Positions 34,236 to 45,184 of a DNA stretch of 64,000 bases are shown piece by piece. Origin of the DNA: Ancistrus triradiatus. Taxonomy: Eukaryota; Chordata; Actinopteri; Siluriformes; Loricariidae. The translations under genes were made by a program, and so were the position numbers. Every line of letters begins with the position of its first letter. Positions within the stretch are counted from its first letter, which is position 1. Where the stretch lies: the NCBI GenBank assembly GCA_025084515.1, contig JAJAGP010000233.1, positions 62,001 to 126,000 on the forward strand, given 5' to 3'. The notes beneath the pieces are model-generated. The model made no database searches and had not been told where the DNA came from. It worked only from the letters and a program-made list of their open reading frames with translations.

Positions 34236-34682
34236 GTGCATTAGCGACAAGCACTGTTATGATGGCTGGCGTGGAAACAATGATTATTCTTGAAAAAAAT
34301 CCTGTACAGATTTTAGATCTAAAGGCTTTTAAAAACAAAAAAAGTCTCTGGATGCCCGTGACATTTCAGATCCACTAAATGGCACGGACCATGCCGAGAT
34401 TTATAAAAACAACACACGGAGAGTTAAAAATTCTTCATACGGGGTTAGTCTTGCACAAATATCACCAGCCCAATGCACAAACCCAGACAATCTGGCAATG
34501 ATAGACTCAAAGAATAGCTCCTATCACTATGTGAGGTTCAATTCTTTATATAAGTCTGATAAAGCAAATATTCTTCTACAATGAGCTGAGAAGGAAATGA
34601 AAATAGAAAAATAGAGAATGAATGAGCAAAAAACAAGGCAAGTTCAAACAGGAGCAGTAATGGTTGTAAACTGTTTCTGGCT

Positions 34683-34938
34683 GCTTAATCCAATTCAAGC
34701 AGCACAGGATGCAAGGTGCAACTATAGACAGGATGCCAATTAATCAGGGCACATGCAGACACCCACTCATGTGCACTGGGACACTTTAGAGACCCCGACG
34801 GACCTAATGCAAGTCTTTGGAGAAAATCCACACAGTCATGTGGGGAACATGCAAACTCTACATCTGGGGTCTGGGCCGGGAATCGATCTCTGAAACTATG
34901 AGGGGACAGCACTAACCACTGCGCCACTGTGCCACCCT
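34683..34938 (-). repeat. tRNA-derived SINE, full-length-like
   Basis: On the minus strand the head reads 'ggtggcacagtggcgcagtg', giving an A box TGGCGCAGTGG that fits TRGCNNAGYNGG. About 40 bases on is a B box 'GATCGATTCCC'-like. The body contains 'gtttgcatgttcccc' and 'gtgtggattttctcc', and the 3' part 'ggcatcctgtctatagttgc'. This is the widely known fish SINE architecture, pol III-transcribed and moved by LINE enzymes. Confidence 0.88.
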
Positions 34939-34969
34939 CTATATGCATTCACTCTTTAATTTTTCATAC

Positions 34970-35115
34970 CTGCTTCATTCAGTTCAGGGTGGCAGGGAGT
35001 GGCAGGACAGGGGGCAAGATGAGAAGCAATTATAGACAGTGCAGCAAGGCATATGGACACACACACACACACACACACACCAGGACCCTTTAGAATCGCC
35101 AGCTGGCCTAACACA
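34970..35115. repeat. SINE-related body with (CA)n
   Basis: 'tcagttcagggtggcaggg', 'gcaattatagacagtgcagc' and 'ttagaatcgccagctggcct' resemble the 3' body of tRNA-SINEs; a CA microsatellite lies within at 35057-35080. Confidence 0.55.
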
Positions 35116-35117
35116 CG

Positions 35118-35815
35118 TGATGATGAATGATGAAGATGAATGCCTTTATTATCATTGCACAAAGTACTGGCTGTCCTTGATGATGCAGGACAACAAAGAA
35201 GCACAGAAGAACAGTTTAGTTCAAACAATACATAAATATAATACAACATTACAGTATTGCACACCAGAGAAGGCACATTACATTGTTGCACAGTGAGAAT
35301 ATCACACACTTTCTGTACCAAACCGTGAACACTATGTTCAGGGTTGGGCAGAGTTCAGTGCAAAAATGGATTTGGGATAAAAACTGTTTCCGAGGCTGTT
35401 TCCTCTAGATTTAATGGACCTGTAGCGCCGTCCAGAGGGCAACAGTTCAAACATGTGATGTCCCGGGTGTAATATGTCTTTAAGGAAGTTGATGGCACTG
35501 CTGAGACAGCCAGAGCTATAAATGTCCCCAAGGGAGGGAATTGGGCAGCTGACATTTTTTGGCTGTTTGAAATGATCCACTGGAGCACTCTGCTGTCCGA
35601 TCAGGAGGAGCTTTCAAATCACAAAGAGAAGCAGTAGCTCAGTACTGGACCTTTTTGATTACCAAGATATGGCTGGTATGTATGCCCAGGAACCTGAAAC
35701 CAGTAACCCTTAATGTGAATTGCATCCAGCTCTGAGTTTTTCCTTTTGAAACCTGTCATTGGTCTGTGAAGCTCTTTGGTTTTAGAGATGCTCAGAGTAG
35801 TGTTGTAGTCAAGAG
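35118..35815 (-). mobile_element. L1/Tx1-like LINE 3' end, 5'-truncated
   Basis: On the minus strand, frame 35580-35338 has 'GHHMFELLPSGRRYRSIKSR' then 'GNSLGNSFYPKSIFALNSAQ', the conserved C-terminal block (FxLLPSGRRYRxxKxxxxRxxNSFxP) of a common fish non-LTR retrotransposon. Upstream to about 35815 the plus strand keeps phrases such as 'ctctttggttttagagatgc', corresponding to the inverse of the RT C-terminal region. The 3' UTR ends at 'caatgataataaaggcattc' (minus), including AATAAA, then an ATC/TTC-rich tail. Frame breaks occur 5' of 35580. Confidence 0.8.
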
Positions 35816-35992
35816 CGTTAGACCAGAGTTCAAGTCAAGACTAAGACTTTTAGTAATCGAGTCCGAGACCAGGAGTGGCCGAGACCAAGACGAGACCAGA
35901 TTAAGAATGAAGAAGAATAAGAATTAAAAAAAGAAATTTGAAAATATTAGTTAGTTTGTAATTCAGTTGACATTATTATTCATTATATTATA

Positions 35993-37300
35993 CAGTGGTG
36001 CTTGAACGTTTGTGAACCCTTTAGAATGTTCCATACTGTATTTCTGCATAAATATGACCTAAAACATCGTCAGATTTCTAAAAGTAGATAAAGAGAACCC
36101 AGTTAAACAAATGAGTCAAAAATATTATACTTGGTCATTTATTTATTGAGGAAAATCATCCAATATTACATATTAGTGAGTGGCAAAAGTATGTGACCCT
36201 CTAGGATTAGCAGTTAATTAGACGTGAAGGTGAAATTAGAGTCAGGTGTTTTTAGTCAATGGGATGACAATCAGGTGTGAGTGGGCACCCTGTTTTATTT
36301 AAAGAACAGGGATCTATCAAAGTCTGCTCTTCACAACACACGTTGGTGGAAGTGTATCATGGCACGAATAAAGGAGATTTCTGAAGACCTCAGAAAAAGA
36401 GTTGTTGATGCTCATCAGGCTGGAAAAGGTTACAAAACCATCTGTAAAAAGTTTGGACTCCACCAATCCACAGTCAGACAGATTGTGTAGAAATGGAGGA
36501 AATTAAAAAACCATTGTTACCCTCCCCAGGAGTGGTCGACCAACAAAGATCACTCCAAGCCAAGAACAAGGCGTGTAATCACAAAGGGACCCCCCAGTCA
36601 CAAAGGACCCCAGGGTAACTTCTAAGCAACTGAAGGCCTCTCTCACATTGGCTAATGTTAATGTTCATGAGTCCACCATCAGAAGAACACTGAACAAACA
36701 ATGGTGTGCATGGCAGGGTTGCAAAGACAAAGCCACTGCTCTCCAAAAAGAACATTGCTGCTCATCTGCAGTTTGCTAAAGATCACATGGACGAGCCAGA
36801 AGGCTATTGGAAGGTTTTGTGGACGGATGAGACCAAAATAGAACTTTTTGGTTTAAAACAAAAGCGTTATGTTTGCAGAAAGGAAAACACTGCATTCCAA
36901 CATAAGAACCTTATCCCATCTGTGAAACATGGTGGTGGTAGTATCATGGGTTTGGGCCTGTTTTGCTGCATCTGGGCAGGACGGCTTTGCCATCACTGAT
37001 GGAACAATGAATTCTGAATGATATCAGAGAATTCTAAAGGGAAAATGTCAGGATATCTGTCCATGGACTGAATCTCAAGAGAAGGTGGGTCATGCAGCAA
37101 GACAACGACCCTAAGCACACAAGCCGTTCTACCAAAGAATGGTTAAAGAAGAATAAAGTTCATGTTTTGGAATGGCCAAGTCAAAGTCCTGACCTTAATC
37201 CAATGGAAATGATGTGGAAGGACCTGAAGCGAGCAGCTAATGTGAAGAAACCCTAATTAGAAAAAATTCTAAAGGGTTCACAAACTTTCAAGTACCACTG
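35993..37300 (+). mobile_element. Tc1-like transposon, family D, copy 1
   Basis: Left end CAGTGGTGCTTGAACGTTTG and right end inverted CAGTGGTACTTGAAAGTTTG, with TA at 35991-35992 and 37301-37302. The same family recurs at 52429-54070. Relative to that copy, the 3' end is shortened: after 'aagaaaccctaattag' near 37257 the sequence jumps straight into the terminal repeat, losing the C-terminal codons and the inner part of the right TIR. Confidence 0.93.
36359..37256 (+). pseudogene. Tc1-like transposase pseudogene, family D, copy 1
   Basis: ATG 36359 opens 'ARIKEISEDLRKRVVDAHQA', then 'KTICKKFGLHQSTVRQIV' (first HTH), ending at a stop at 36488. From 36706 'HGRVAKTKPLL' leads to 'WTDETKIELFG' (first D). 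After frame changes near 36950, plus-strand codons near 37095-37205 spell 'QQDNDPKHTS' and 'PDLNPMEM'; the D-to-E spacing is 34 residues. So all three catalytic residues survive in the DNA, but the frame is broken several times and the C-terminus is deleted. Confidence 0.88.
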
Positions 37301-37309
37301 TATAATTAT

Positions 37310-37550
37310 TAATAAATAATGTTACATTTCATTATAGATATAACGTTGGGTCTACAGTACATAAGCCAGCATATAGGGACAGCATATAAGGACTGTCGTA
37401 GCCTAGCAGTTAAGAGACCGAGACAAGACCAAGTCCAAATGAGGTCCAGAGTGAAACGAGACTGAGGCCGGAGTACACCAACACTAGTTCAGAGTAACGT
37501 TGTTCTATTTAGACTTGATTCCTATATAGCATCTCATCTCCACCTGAGAA
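37310..37550. other. Unassigned sequence
   Basis: Contains 'gtcgtagcctagcagttaag', a faint SINE-head phrase; otherwise nothing. 'gagacaagaccaagtcc'-type purine words recall 35860-35900. Confidence 0.3.
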
Positions 37551-37552
37551 AC

Positions 37553-37620
37553 AATACTATGCAAAAGTCTTAGGACACCATTAGATTAGACATAAGATTG
37601 TTTCAGTACACCAATGGTGA
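37553..37620 (+). mobile_element. Isolated end of GCAAAAGTCTTAGGCC family
   Basis: 'actatgcaaaagtcttagga' followed by 'caccattagattagaca' matches the left end of the 5481 and 33646 copies. Confidence 0.65.
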
Positions 37621-37869
37621 TGCATGTAAATGTCCTTTTGCTCTTTCTGAAGTGTTTGTTCCTGTGGTTTCGATGAGCCATTAGGCCTGTAAACTCGATA
37701 GCTGTGTCCGGTATAAGTGCACAAAGCCACAATCCTGGACGAAAATGCAACAATCCTGGACGAGTTTGTTCTTTTGGAATGTGGGAGGAATCCCACACAG
37801 AAATCGGAACTGTGCGATCTCTTAGCCATTGTACCACCCCACTTTATGAAGTTAAATCTTAATGTCACA

Positions 37870-38165
37870 GCACATAATGATATTCTAGAGGATTGTTTGC
37901 TTCCAATTTTGTGGGAACAGTTAAGACATCGTTTTCCATTTCAGTCTGTCGATGCCTGCAGGCCAAAGTGAGGTCCATTACGAGATGACCTCAACCCCAT
38001 CCAGCACCTCCTGATCCGGCGTTAACCTCAGTGTGGAAGTGAATGTGGAGAAAATAGTAGAATAGTGCTGCTGTGTTATAGAACACAAGCAAGGCAAACC
38101 AAGTCTGTGTTCACTTCCATTATTTGTAAGATCTTAGGTGTCCAAATACATTTGAACATGTAGGG
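37870..38165 (+). mobile_element. Tc1-like transposon 3' fragment, another family
   Basis: 'gaggattgtttgcttccaat' then 'tttgtgggaacagtt' and 'atgacctcaaccccatccag' correspond to the catalytic C-terminal part (DLNPIQH block) of an abundant fish Tc1 family. The right end phrase 'ggtgtccaaatacatttgaa' lies near 38140. There is no intact frame. Confidence 0.7.
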
Positions 38166-38357
38166 TATGAAAACACAAATACATCTCTGTTTAGACAGAG
38201 TATGTAAAATTAATAGCATCTAAAGTGAATAAAGTGCACTGTGAATTAGAAGCAGCTTGAACGCAGAACGAGATTGTGTTTCTATTTGATTCATCGTCGT
38301 GATAATTAAGATAATGACTTCCGTTCCCCCACTGATGCTTGCTGCGAGTCATTAGGA

Positions 38358-38379
38358 TGTGTGTGTGTGTGTGTGTGTG
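38358..38379. repeat. (GT)n microsatellite
   Basis: A GT run of about eleven units. Confidence 0.9.
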
Positions 38380-38579
38380 CTGTGTGTTCGAGAGGAACAG
38401 AGATTTGGTAACCATTAGGCATTTGATTAGACAGTCAGCTAGTGAATTATTGGCACCCTTGGTAAAAAAAAAAAAAGGTTATGAAAAAGTAGTTTTGGTT
38501 AATGAGCTTCATCTCACACTGAAAATATGAGACTAATCTAACTTTTAATTGGAGTGAATTCATTATAAGAAAATGTCCT

Positions 38580-38895
38580 TGCAGTGCCTGGGTGGTGCAG
38601 TGGCAAGTCACTAGCCCACCAATGCAGTGAATTTGGTTGGAGTCCAGGTGGTGCCTTCTGCCATGTCAGGCGTCACACAGGTAAGACTGGACCTGTCTGA
38701 GGGTGGAGAGGCCTAGAGTAGAAAATACCCCCCACAGGCCGAAGAGCAATTCAGGGATAGGCGTAGAGACCCAACGCCATCACATGTGGGCACGACTGGC
38801 TGCATCTGAGAGAGGGGAGGCCGGTTGAGGATTCACTCCCCAGTGATGCTACAGCAACCCCTACTTGCAGGCTGTCCAGGGTATGTTAACACCTG
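38580..38895 (+). repeat. tRNA-derived SINE, second type
   Basis: Head 'gcctgggtggtgcagtggca' contains an A box TGGTGCAGTGG; about 40 bases downstream 'GGTTGGAGTCC' is a B box with one deviation. The body includes 'ctgccatgtcaggcgtcaca' and a 3' part 'ggctgtccagggtatgttaa'. It is a different body from the 34683 SINE. Confidence 0.75.
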
Positions 38896-38999
38896 AAATG
38901 TATGTGTATATATAGCAAAAATGTGGGACTCCTGCAAAACTCGGCATGCAGTTCTGTCCCAGGCAGATATGTACGTGATTACAGGTGTGGTCTGATTAG

Positions 39000-39330
39000 A
39001 GTCTTGCTCAAAATGGCTTCCCCCGTTGCTCTATAAAAAGGCTGTCTGAGGATACTTTTGGGTAGTGTACCTCTTGGTGAGAGATCATTGACTGCTAGAC
39101 CTGCCTCTACAACACACTCGAAGACATTTTGCCCCGTTGACAAGCTTTGAGAGGGGGTGTATCATTGGGCCGAGGGAAGCAGGATGGTCATTTTGACAAG
39201 TCGCCCCCCATTTAGGAAGTGATGACACGCACATACCTCGAACAGGCCCCGGACAGCCCAGACAGACCACCAGATGGATCGAACGATGGGGTCATCGAGC
39301 ATTTAGGGGGTCAGTTGAAGACAGAGAAAG
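39000..39330 (+). mobile_element. Tc1-like transposase N-terminal fragment
   Basis: Near 39144-39200 the plus strand spells, with a frame slip, 'GCIIGPREAGWSF', the HTH-start block (ERGxIIGLREAGWS) of a transposase family. 'aacaggccccggacagccca' and 'accaccagatggatcgaacg' follow in the expected order. The catalytic part is missing. Confidence 0.6.
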
Positions 39331-39339
39331 CCAAGCATT

Positions 39340-40080
39340 CAGTAACATCACAGGACGCTCTTTGGAATATCGTGAAATGATGCTGCATGGCATGGATCGT
39401 CAGATTTCACACAAAGAACCAACATAGAACCAAGTCCCTGTGATATCTTTCGCTTTTCATGCAGCCTTGTTTGGCAGGCTGTTGTGTAATAGGTTACCGG
39501 AGATGTTGATGGACTTATCGCTTCTCTGCACCCGATTTCCTGGCTGAAATGCCTGTTATTCATTGACAGGCTCTCAGAGTCTCTCATTCTCACCCCTCCA
39601 CCCCATCTCTCTCACTCTCAAACACACACATAATAATAAACGTTACTAACCCTCATTTTTCTTTCATTAATTTTCTCCCTATCCTCATTTGGATTAGTAA
39701 CATGTTATAATACAAGGTTGCGGACTTCACCCAACATAAAACAGTGTCCTGCCAAGTGTGCATCTTCCTACATTAAAAAACTAGATAGTAATTGGCATGT
39801 AAATGTCAGCACTTGAGTGTTTCAGTATCAGTTTGCTATTAAGTTAATTTTTCCAAAGTCCTGTGCTAATAAATACAGTAGACACATGAATATATCTGGT
39901 CCTTAAATGTCTAATATGTACAGGTTCCAACAATTAAAAAAGGCAGAATTGGGAACTTGAGCCAGGTATTTAACTCCCAACTGCTTAGATTGTAAGATTG
40001 TAAGATTCTTCTGTTCAGTTAGTCTAAATGACTAAATGTAAATAAATGATTTTTGTCAACATTAACCACATATGCCTTTG
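39340..40080. other. Unassigned sequence
   Basis: No gene or repeat boundary recognised. Confidence 0.4.
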
Positions 40081-40535
40081 TACATTCTCAGTCATCAAGG
40101 TCACGTTAGACTTGAGAGTTTGGGTTGAAGACAACTGGACATCTTGATTCTTGAAGATGTTTCACCTCTCATCCGAAAGCCTTCTTCAATTCTTCAGTTG
40201 ATGGGGAGTCCCAGGTATTTAACCTCTAGTGGGATTGTCAACTTCGAGGTGGTCCTGAGAATCCTTGACCCACCCTCTCGATAATGAGTCGTTAGGATCT
40301 CAGGGGCCAAGGTGTGACCCATATGCGAGTCATTGCCCCACCCTGCCATCATGTGAATCGTTAGGGTCACGAGGTGTGAATGGGGGTTAAACTGCCTAGG
40401 AAGGGATACATGATCTGCTCTTAGAAAGAGGATCCTGAACAGATCAGAGAAAACGTCTGTGCAAAGTTGCAGTTCAGTTGGTTGTTGCCGTTTATCACTG
40501 TGTTCGTATGTGGTGGGCATTTCAAAAGCCACAAT
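40081..40535 (-). mobile_element. Penelope-like element 3' end
   Basis: The minus-strand frame 40532-40194 includes 'LPRQFNPHSHLVTLTIHMM', 'HTLAPEILTTHYREGGSRIL' and 'KLTIPLEVKYLGLPIN', a stretch I associate with sequence downstream of the GIY-YIG endonuclease in fish Penelope-like retroelements. After the stop comes 'gaagaaggctttcggatgag' and 'aggtgaaacatcttcaagaa', the terminal repeat signature of that group. The reverse transcriptase and GIY-YIG parts are absent. The family call rests on memory of such sequences and should be searched. Confidence 0.55.
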
Positions 40536-40539
40536 CTAT

Positions 40540-41130
40540 CTGCCCACCCTGTAGTGCTAGCCGGCTTGGCTAAGTGACTTCCATAGAGCCAATTTCAAAA
40601 TCAGTTATTCATCAATTAAGCAAGCTGTCAACAGGAGATCTTCTACATTCCAGTGCTTACACAGATGTACAAAGTCTGAGTCATCGAAAAGTGTGTGTTA
40701 AAAAGCACTGGTGAGTAGTGCGGCAGAAAGGAGCTGACGAGGCTTCCAATATTTCACACCTTTGCGAGTGTGAGACGCTAGAAAGCGATGTCACAAGATC
40801 ATGCTGCACTGCATATTCGCTATGCGTTGTGAAACCACACAAGTGTTAAGAGGTTAAGAGGACGAGGAAAGTACAGGGGAAAAGGGAGCGAGTCATGCAG
40901 GAGGGCAGAATGATTGCAGACCGGGAGATTTTACTTCTCCCCTCCCTCAGACATGGCCAACTGTGCCAGGGTGATGCCCAACAAAGCCAGAAGACACCGG
41001 TGGTGGACTTTGAAATTGCTTCTGTGCTGAAAGGCGTAAGGTACTCCCCGAAAATGTTTTACGATATTTTGTCTCTACAGTGGGAATCTTATAATAAACA
41101 TAAATACACCTGCAAATTCAGCTACTTCCT
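40540..41130. other. Unassigned sequence with a diverged repeat
   Basis: 40938-40995 is the partner of the repeat at 24325-24395. Nothing else recognised. Confidence 0.4.
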
Positions 41131-41149
41131 TTTTACAATGGCACTCTAT

Positions 41150-41300
41150 TGCAATCACTATGTGCATTCACTGCACTGTACCACCTCTTCTCAATCGATG
41201 AATCCCATCACATGCCCAGCAGGCATTTAGAGCTCGATCATCCTCCTTCAGCGCCATCTGCAGGAGCCTGAATTTACCACCGCCTTAAACAAGCAGGCTG
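41150..41300 (-). mobile_element. Remnant matching the 4045 Tc1-like repeat
   Basis: Minus-strand reading follows 4048-4165: 'ggctcctgcagatggcgctg', 'gggattcatcgattgagaag', 'aggtggtacagtgcagtgaa'. It contains no HTH codons. Confidence 0.65.
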
Positions 41301-41334
41301 ACTAATTTATTGTCTGGGAAGTATATGACCTGAG

Positions 41335-41385
41335 TAGGGTGGCACGGTGGCGCAACAGATAACGCTTCATACAACAGGTGCCATA
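41335..41385 (+). repeat. SINE head fragment
   Basis: 'gggtggcacggtggcgcaac' has a tRNA A-box-like start; no B box follows. Confidence 0.45.
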
Positions 41386-41929
41386 TTCTTGCACATCTGC
41401 CATGTAAACCATGGCAAAGACAAACTGAGACATCTAACAATGATTGACCCGAGTATACAAGCTTTTCAAGAAGCTGTTTGTTTACCTGGTGTACATCTGG
41501 CGTGACTAATTAAAGTCATCTGCCACAGCTAATTAAATACAACCAGAGTTACATGCTGCACATTTACGAGGCACCATAAACTTTCCCTGCAAAGTCTAAC
41601 AAACCGTTACCCACTGAGCCATCGGAGCTGCTGAAACCTGTTGGAGTATATAATATGAAGACGAAGGAGCTGTACGAAGTAGATCTTTAATAACAGCGGC
41701 TGCCAGGCAGCAGGCAAGATGAGAACGGAGGCGTGAGTGTGTTTATTAAACAAAAACACAAACGCAGAAACACAAAAACACAAGTGGAACGCCACCATCT
41801 ACACATCATCCCTAAGGCCACTACATTTTTAATTATGGAAATTCATGATAATTATAGAAAACACTGTAATGTACTGTTACACCTCTATCTAGGTTAAAGC
41901 TGTAACACTTAAGAGGATGGTATGATTGA

Positions 41930-42170
41930 CCAAATACTTTTGTTTGATGGAAGCCAAAAATGCATCAATAGACAGCATTAGGAACAAAGCAGAAGATCAG
42001 CCAGATGAACCAGAGACTCAACGAGTGAATGTAAACCAGTTTATATAGTTATAGGTTAGAGGGAATATACAGGTAGTTGGGGGATAAGAAAGCAGTACTA
42101 CTTACAGTAGGACAGGCACACAGACTTACCAATACCATTTACGCAAATGGTACAAATAAGTAGCGGAATA
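41930..42170 (-). repeat. LTR-like dispersed repeat, copy 2
   Basis: On the minus strand the order is 'ctacttatttgtaccatttg', 'gcctgtcctactgtaagtag', a TATA-like 'aactatataaac', 'ttcatctggctgatcttc' and 'tgatgcatttttggcttcca', matching 45185-45475. A TATA box within a dispersed non-coding repeat suggests an LTR promoter; no flanking internal region or TG...CA ends were fixed. Confidence 0.6.
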
Positions 42171-42455
42171 TCATACTTACACAAAAGAGTCACTAAACAC
42201 ATCAACAGAGTTAGAACAGCGTCTAATCCAAACGTGAGCTAAATGAGCAAGCGATCACACGGCCGGTAAATTAAGGACTTTCGCTCTTTAACTCCCGCCT
42301 CTGCTCGTGGATACGAACAAATGCTGCAGTCAGTACAGTATAATGTACATAGTAACTTTATGAAAGTATATTTAACTTACAATTGTTTTAATGTAAAAAA
42401 AGGGTATACAGTAGAGTAGCACCCAACTCCAAGCTTCAAAATAAACATTCATGTA

Positions 42456-42475
42456 TCTAGATAGATAGATAGATC
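42456..42475. repeat. (ATAG)n microsatellite
   Basis: About five tetranucleotide units. Confidence 0.8.
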
Positions 42476-42599
42476 AAATTCTATTGATCTTGAAGAAAAC
42501 TGCTATAGTTGACCGATAATTCTAAATTAGATTTCAGAAAAGGTCAGAGAGCAGCCCTCTCAAAATGCATTTAAAAACACCAGTCACAAGCTCACAAAC

Positions 42600-43060
42600 A
42601 AGCAATTACGTGTTAATGTGCACTGAAGAGATTGCCCAAATAAATTGTCGCCTGCACCCATTCACTCAAAGCAGTGCATGAATCCTGCGTCCAACACCGA
42701 TGTCAATATTCCTAGCTTTCAATTTATCTAGTCGTTTAAATGGATTGCTCTAATTTCATTTGCGGTTAGCATGCAATTGCACTGCGTTGAGTCGCAATAT
42801 GCAGCTACATGAGAAAGCAATGAAGAACGAAGACAGAAGCAGCGGCGGCTCAGGAAGGAAATCAATAGAAAGCAATTAAAGGCGGATAGATGTGATGAAA
42901 ACCCGGCGTTGGAAGCGTCTTGTGCTTAGTCATGGGAATTTACAGCTGGATACTCATGGAAACACAAACAGAGAACTCCACGTTCCTAATGCAGTACGGC
43001 ATTTGCATATAATAGGTGGAATTCGCTGCTAAGTCGTGCTGCATTTTTAATGTGTTCCCA
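42600..43060. other. Non-repetitive block, possible conserved non-coding DNA
   Basis: Even composition, no repeat words, no coding frame. Contains 'atttgcat' at about 43001 and several ATTA-type words. Function is unknown. Confidence 0.25.
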
Positions 43061-43564
43061 ACATACTTTCACCGTTTACAGACAAACATAGAAGGAGCAC
43101 CTAATGTAAGTGCCACTGGAGCACCTTGTGCTATCTGATGCGTCACTAAAGCCATACAGGGACACAAATAAGAAAAATGGTGCGTGTGGTTGTGTCAAGA
43201 CATAGTTATTATTGGGCTTCACTTGTGGGATTGTACATGTATTTAGCCAGCAGTTTCTAGAGAATGACACAGAAACACATTATGTACTATTATGTACTAG
43301 TTATTTATAGGGAAACCAAGATGTGTACTAGCTGTGTCTAGAGAAGCAAATACATGATGTATAAGCTTTTTAGTGCAATACCAATCCATTTATAGACAAC
43401 AATGTTATGTATAGCTATTGTTGCTAAAACTATAAATTAACATAATTAAAGTATTCATTTAACTACTATGTATTGTTGACTAAATGACTAAAACTAGTAC
43501 GAAAATACTAGCAAAATTATTTGAAAAATTGAGCCCAAAATTGATTGGGAACAAATCCTTGTTT

Positions 43565-43840
43565 CTACACCCATTGTCCATTTGATCAGCTCCACTTACC
43601 ATATAGAGGCACTTTGTAGTTCTACAATTACAGACTGTAGTCCATCTGTATCTCTACATACAATGTTCATCGCCTTTACTGTTTTCTCTAACGGTCAGGA
43701 CCCACACAGGACCAGCACAGATCAGTTACCAGCACTGCAGTACCATTTCCGTGGTTTTGGTGTGTTACTGTGTTGCGCTGGTTCGAGCGGATGACTACAA
43801 ACAAAAATGTGTACCTAATAAAGTGACCGGTGAGTGTACA
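43565..43840 (+). repeat. Dispersed repeat ending ACCTAATAAAGTGACCGGTG
   Basis: The ordered phrases 'cccattgtccatttgatcag', 'aggcactttgtagttctaca', 'cagactgtagtccatctgta' and the end 'acctaataaagtgaccggtg' match a well-known fish repeat of Tc1-like or other DNA-transposon origin. No frame survives. Confidence 0.7.
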
Positions 43841-44059
43841 TCCCTTTATGAAACAAAAACATCACGGCTCTCATTTGAGTTCAAACTTTGAGGCATGTCT
43901 CATACTCTAAAGCAGACAAAAAGAAATTCTTACCCAAAAACCACATTATATTAACAATCTGTCAGAACACCTTCCCTCTGCATTCTCTGCGAGCTTATTT
44001 TGCTTCAATCTGATACAATTATGGTATTATAATGCCGTTCCTCTATTTGGTTTGTTTAT

Positions 44060-44520
44060 GCTAATACTGTAATGGGAAGGCGCTGACTGTCAGCCTGCGG
44101 GGAGCCGCAAGTTGTTGTGCGACCTATGTTTTTTTCAGAGCACAAGCTCAGCGGAAATTAAACTGTTAATTTTACGCCTCTACACGGGGAGAAAGCTGAT
44201 TTCCTCCGTCAGACCTGAAATCGCAGGATATGGGAGAAATTAACAGCGTGCGCAACACGGCGAATACGTTATGAGCTTGTGTTAATGGAGAATATGGGGT
44301 TATGGCGCTGTGAAATTGGCCTGCTTTTATAAAAATGAGCCTGCTCGTGCCTCGTGATGACAGGGAAAATGGAGCTGATGGTAGAGGCTCGTTGTCTGTA
44401 GTTACATGAGGTCGTGCGGGCTTTCGCCGCGGCTTTCAAGAATGAACGCCAGAGAAATCGACTCGATCTCAAAGCATGTTAGTAAACTTTCTTTTGAGAT
44501 TGTGTTGGATTTGCTTTCGA
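44060..44520. other. Non-repetitive, GC-balanced block
   Basis: No repeat words and no convincing exon. Contains CpG-bearing words such as 'gtcgtgcgggctttcgccgc', unusual for this CpG-poor window. Candidate regulatory or conserved DNA by inference only. Confidence 0.25.
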
Positions 44521-44544
44521 AAGTGTCTGCTCAGTGCTGTAAAT

Positions 44545-44945
44545 GTGTCACGATGATACAAGCACTCCAGCTTGCTTGTATCTACTTTAGCTCCCCCTGT
44601 CTTCCTTCTGTTTCGACAGCAGGTGGGGCTGTTGCCACCTTTTCTACAAACACCCCTCTTTCCTTCACATCGTGGGTTGTCTTGGCTCCAGTTTGTCTCC
44701 TTCTTCTTGTCTTGCCTCTTTGTGTCTCGGTCACTGTTCCCTTGTGTAGTCTCTTGTATTCTTTGGTTACTTGTCTCATGTTTGAGCCGTGTTTAATGAT
44801 TAGCCTTGGTTGTCTGTCTCATGTGTTAGATGTTATGGGATGTTTGTTGTGTTAGTTATCGTTCTTAGTTCACTGTAAATAAACCTCGATCACTTGCATG
44901 TACGTCCGCCTCCTTAGTCCTTCATTGTTCCGAGCGTGACAAAAT
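44545..44945 (+). mobile_element. Retroelement 3' end with polyadenylation signal
   Basis: A T-rich body with CTTGTCT/TTGTCTC words is followed by 'cactgtaaataaacctcgat' (AATAAA) and a closing 'ccttcattgttccgagcgtg' then 'aca'. This T-rich body, AATAAA and CGTGACA end is the layout of a common fish retroelement terminus. The frames across it are low complexity. Confidence 0.5.
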
Positions 44946-45184
44946 GTAAACCGGTGAGCCACTCCTGCACCAGAAACTCCACAGCGTTTCCGCTGGATTG
45001 TTCAAGTTCATATTAATTTGCCATCATAACACCACAAAAGACTGCTGAATAATTCAGGTTCAGCTTTGAATTCCATGGTAAACACCGAAGGTCATGCACC
45101 AGTCTAATGTATTATGTACCACACACAAATCCTTAACAATCCCAAGGACACGGCCATTCAAGTATAACTGGGCCAAAGCTGTCT

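Noticed and set aside
36359..37256. Functional domesticated transposase
   Set aside because: Several frameshifts and stops, and intact flanking TIRs with TA; an ordinary dead Tc1 copy.
42456..42475. CRISPR-like or satellite repeat
   Set aside because: Only five ATAG units; a plain microsatellite, and CRISPR arrays are not expected in a fish genome.
44406..44855. 149-residue hydrophobic frame, membrane protein?
   Set aside because: The hydrophobicity comes from the T/CT-rich retroelement 3' terminus; two overlapping frames give the same kind of low-complexity L/V/F/S text.
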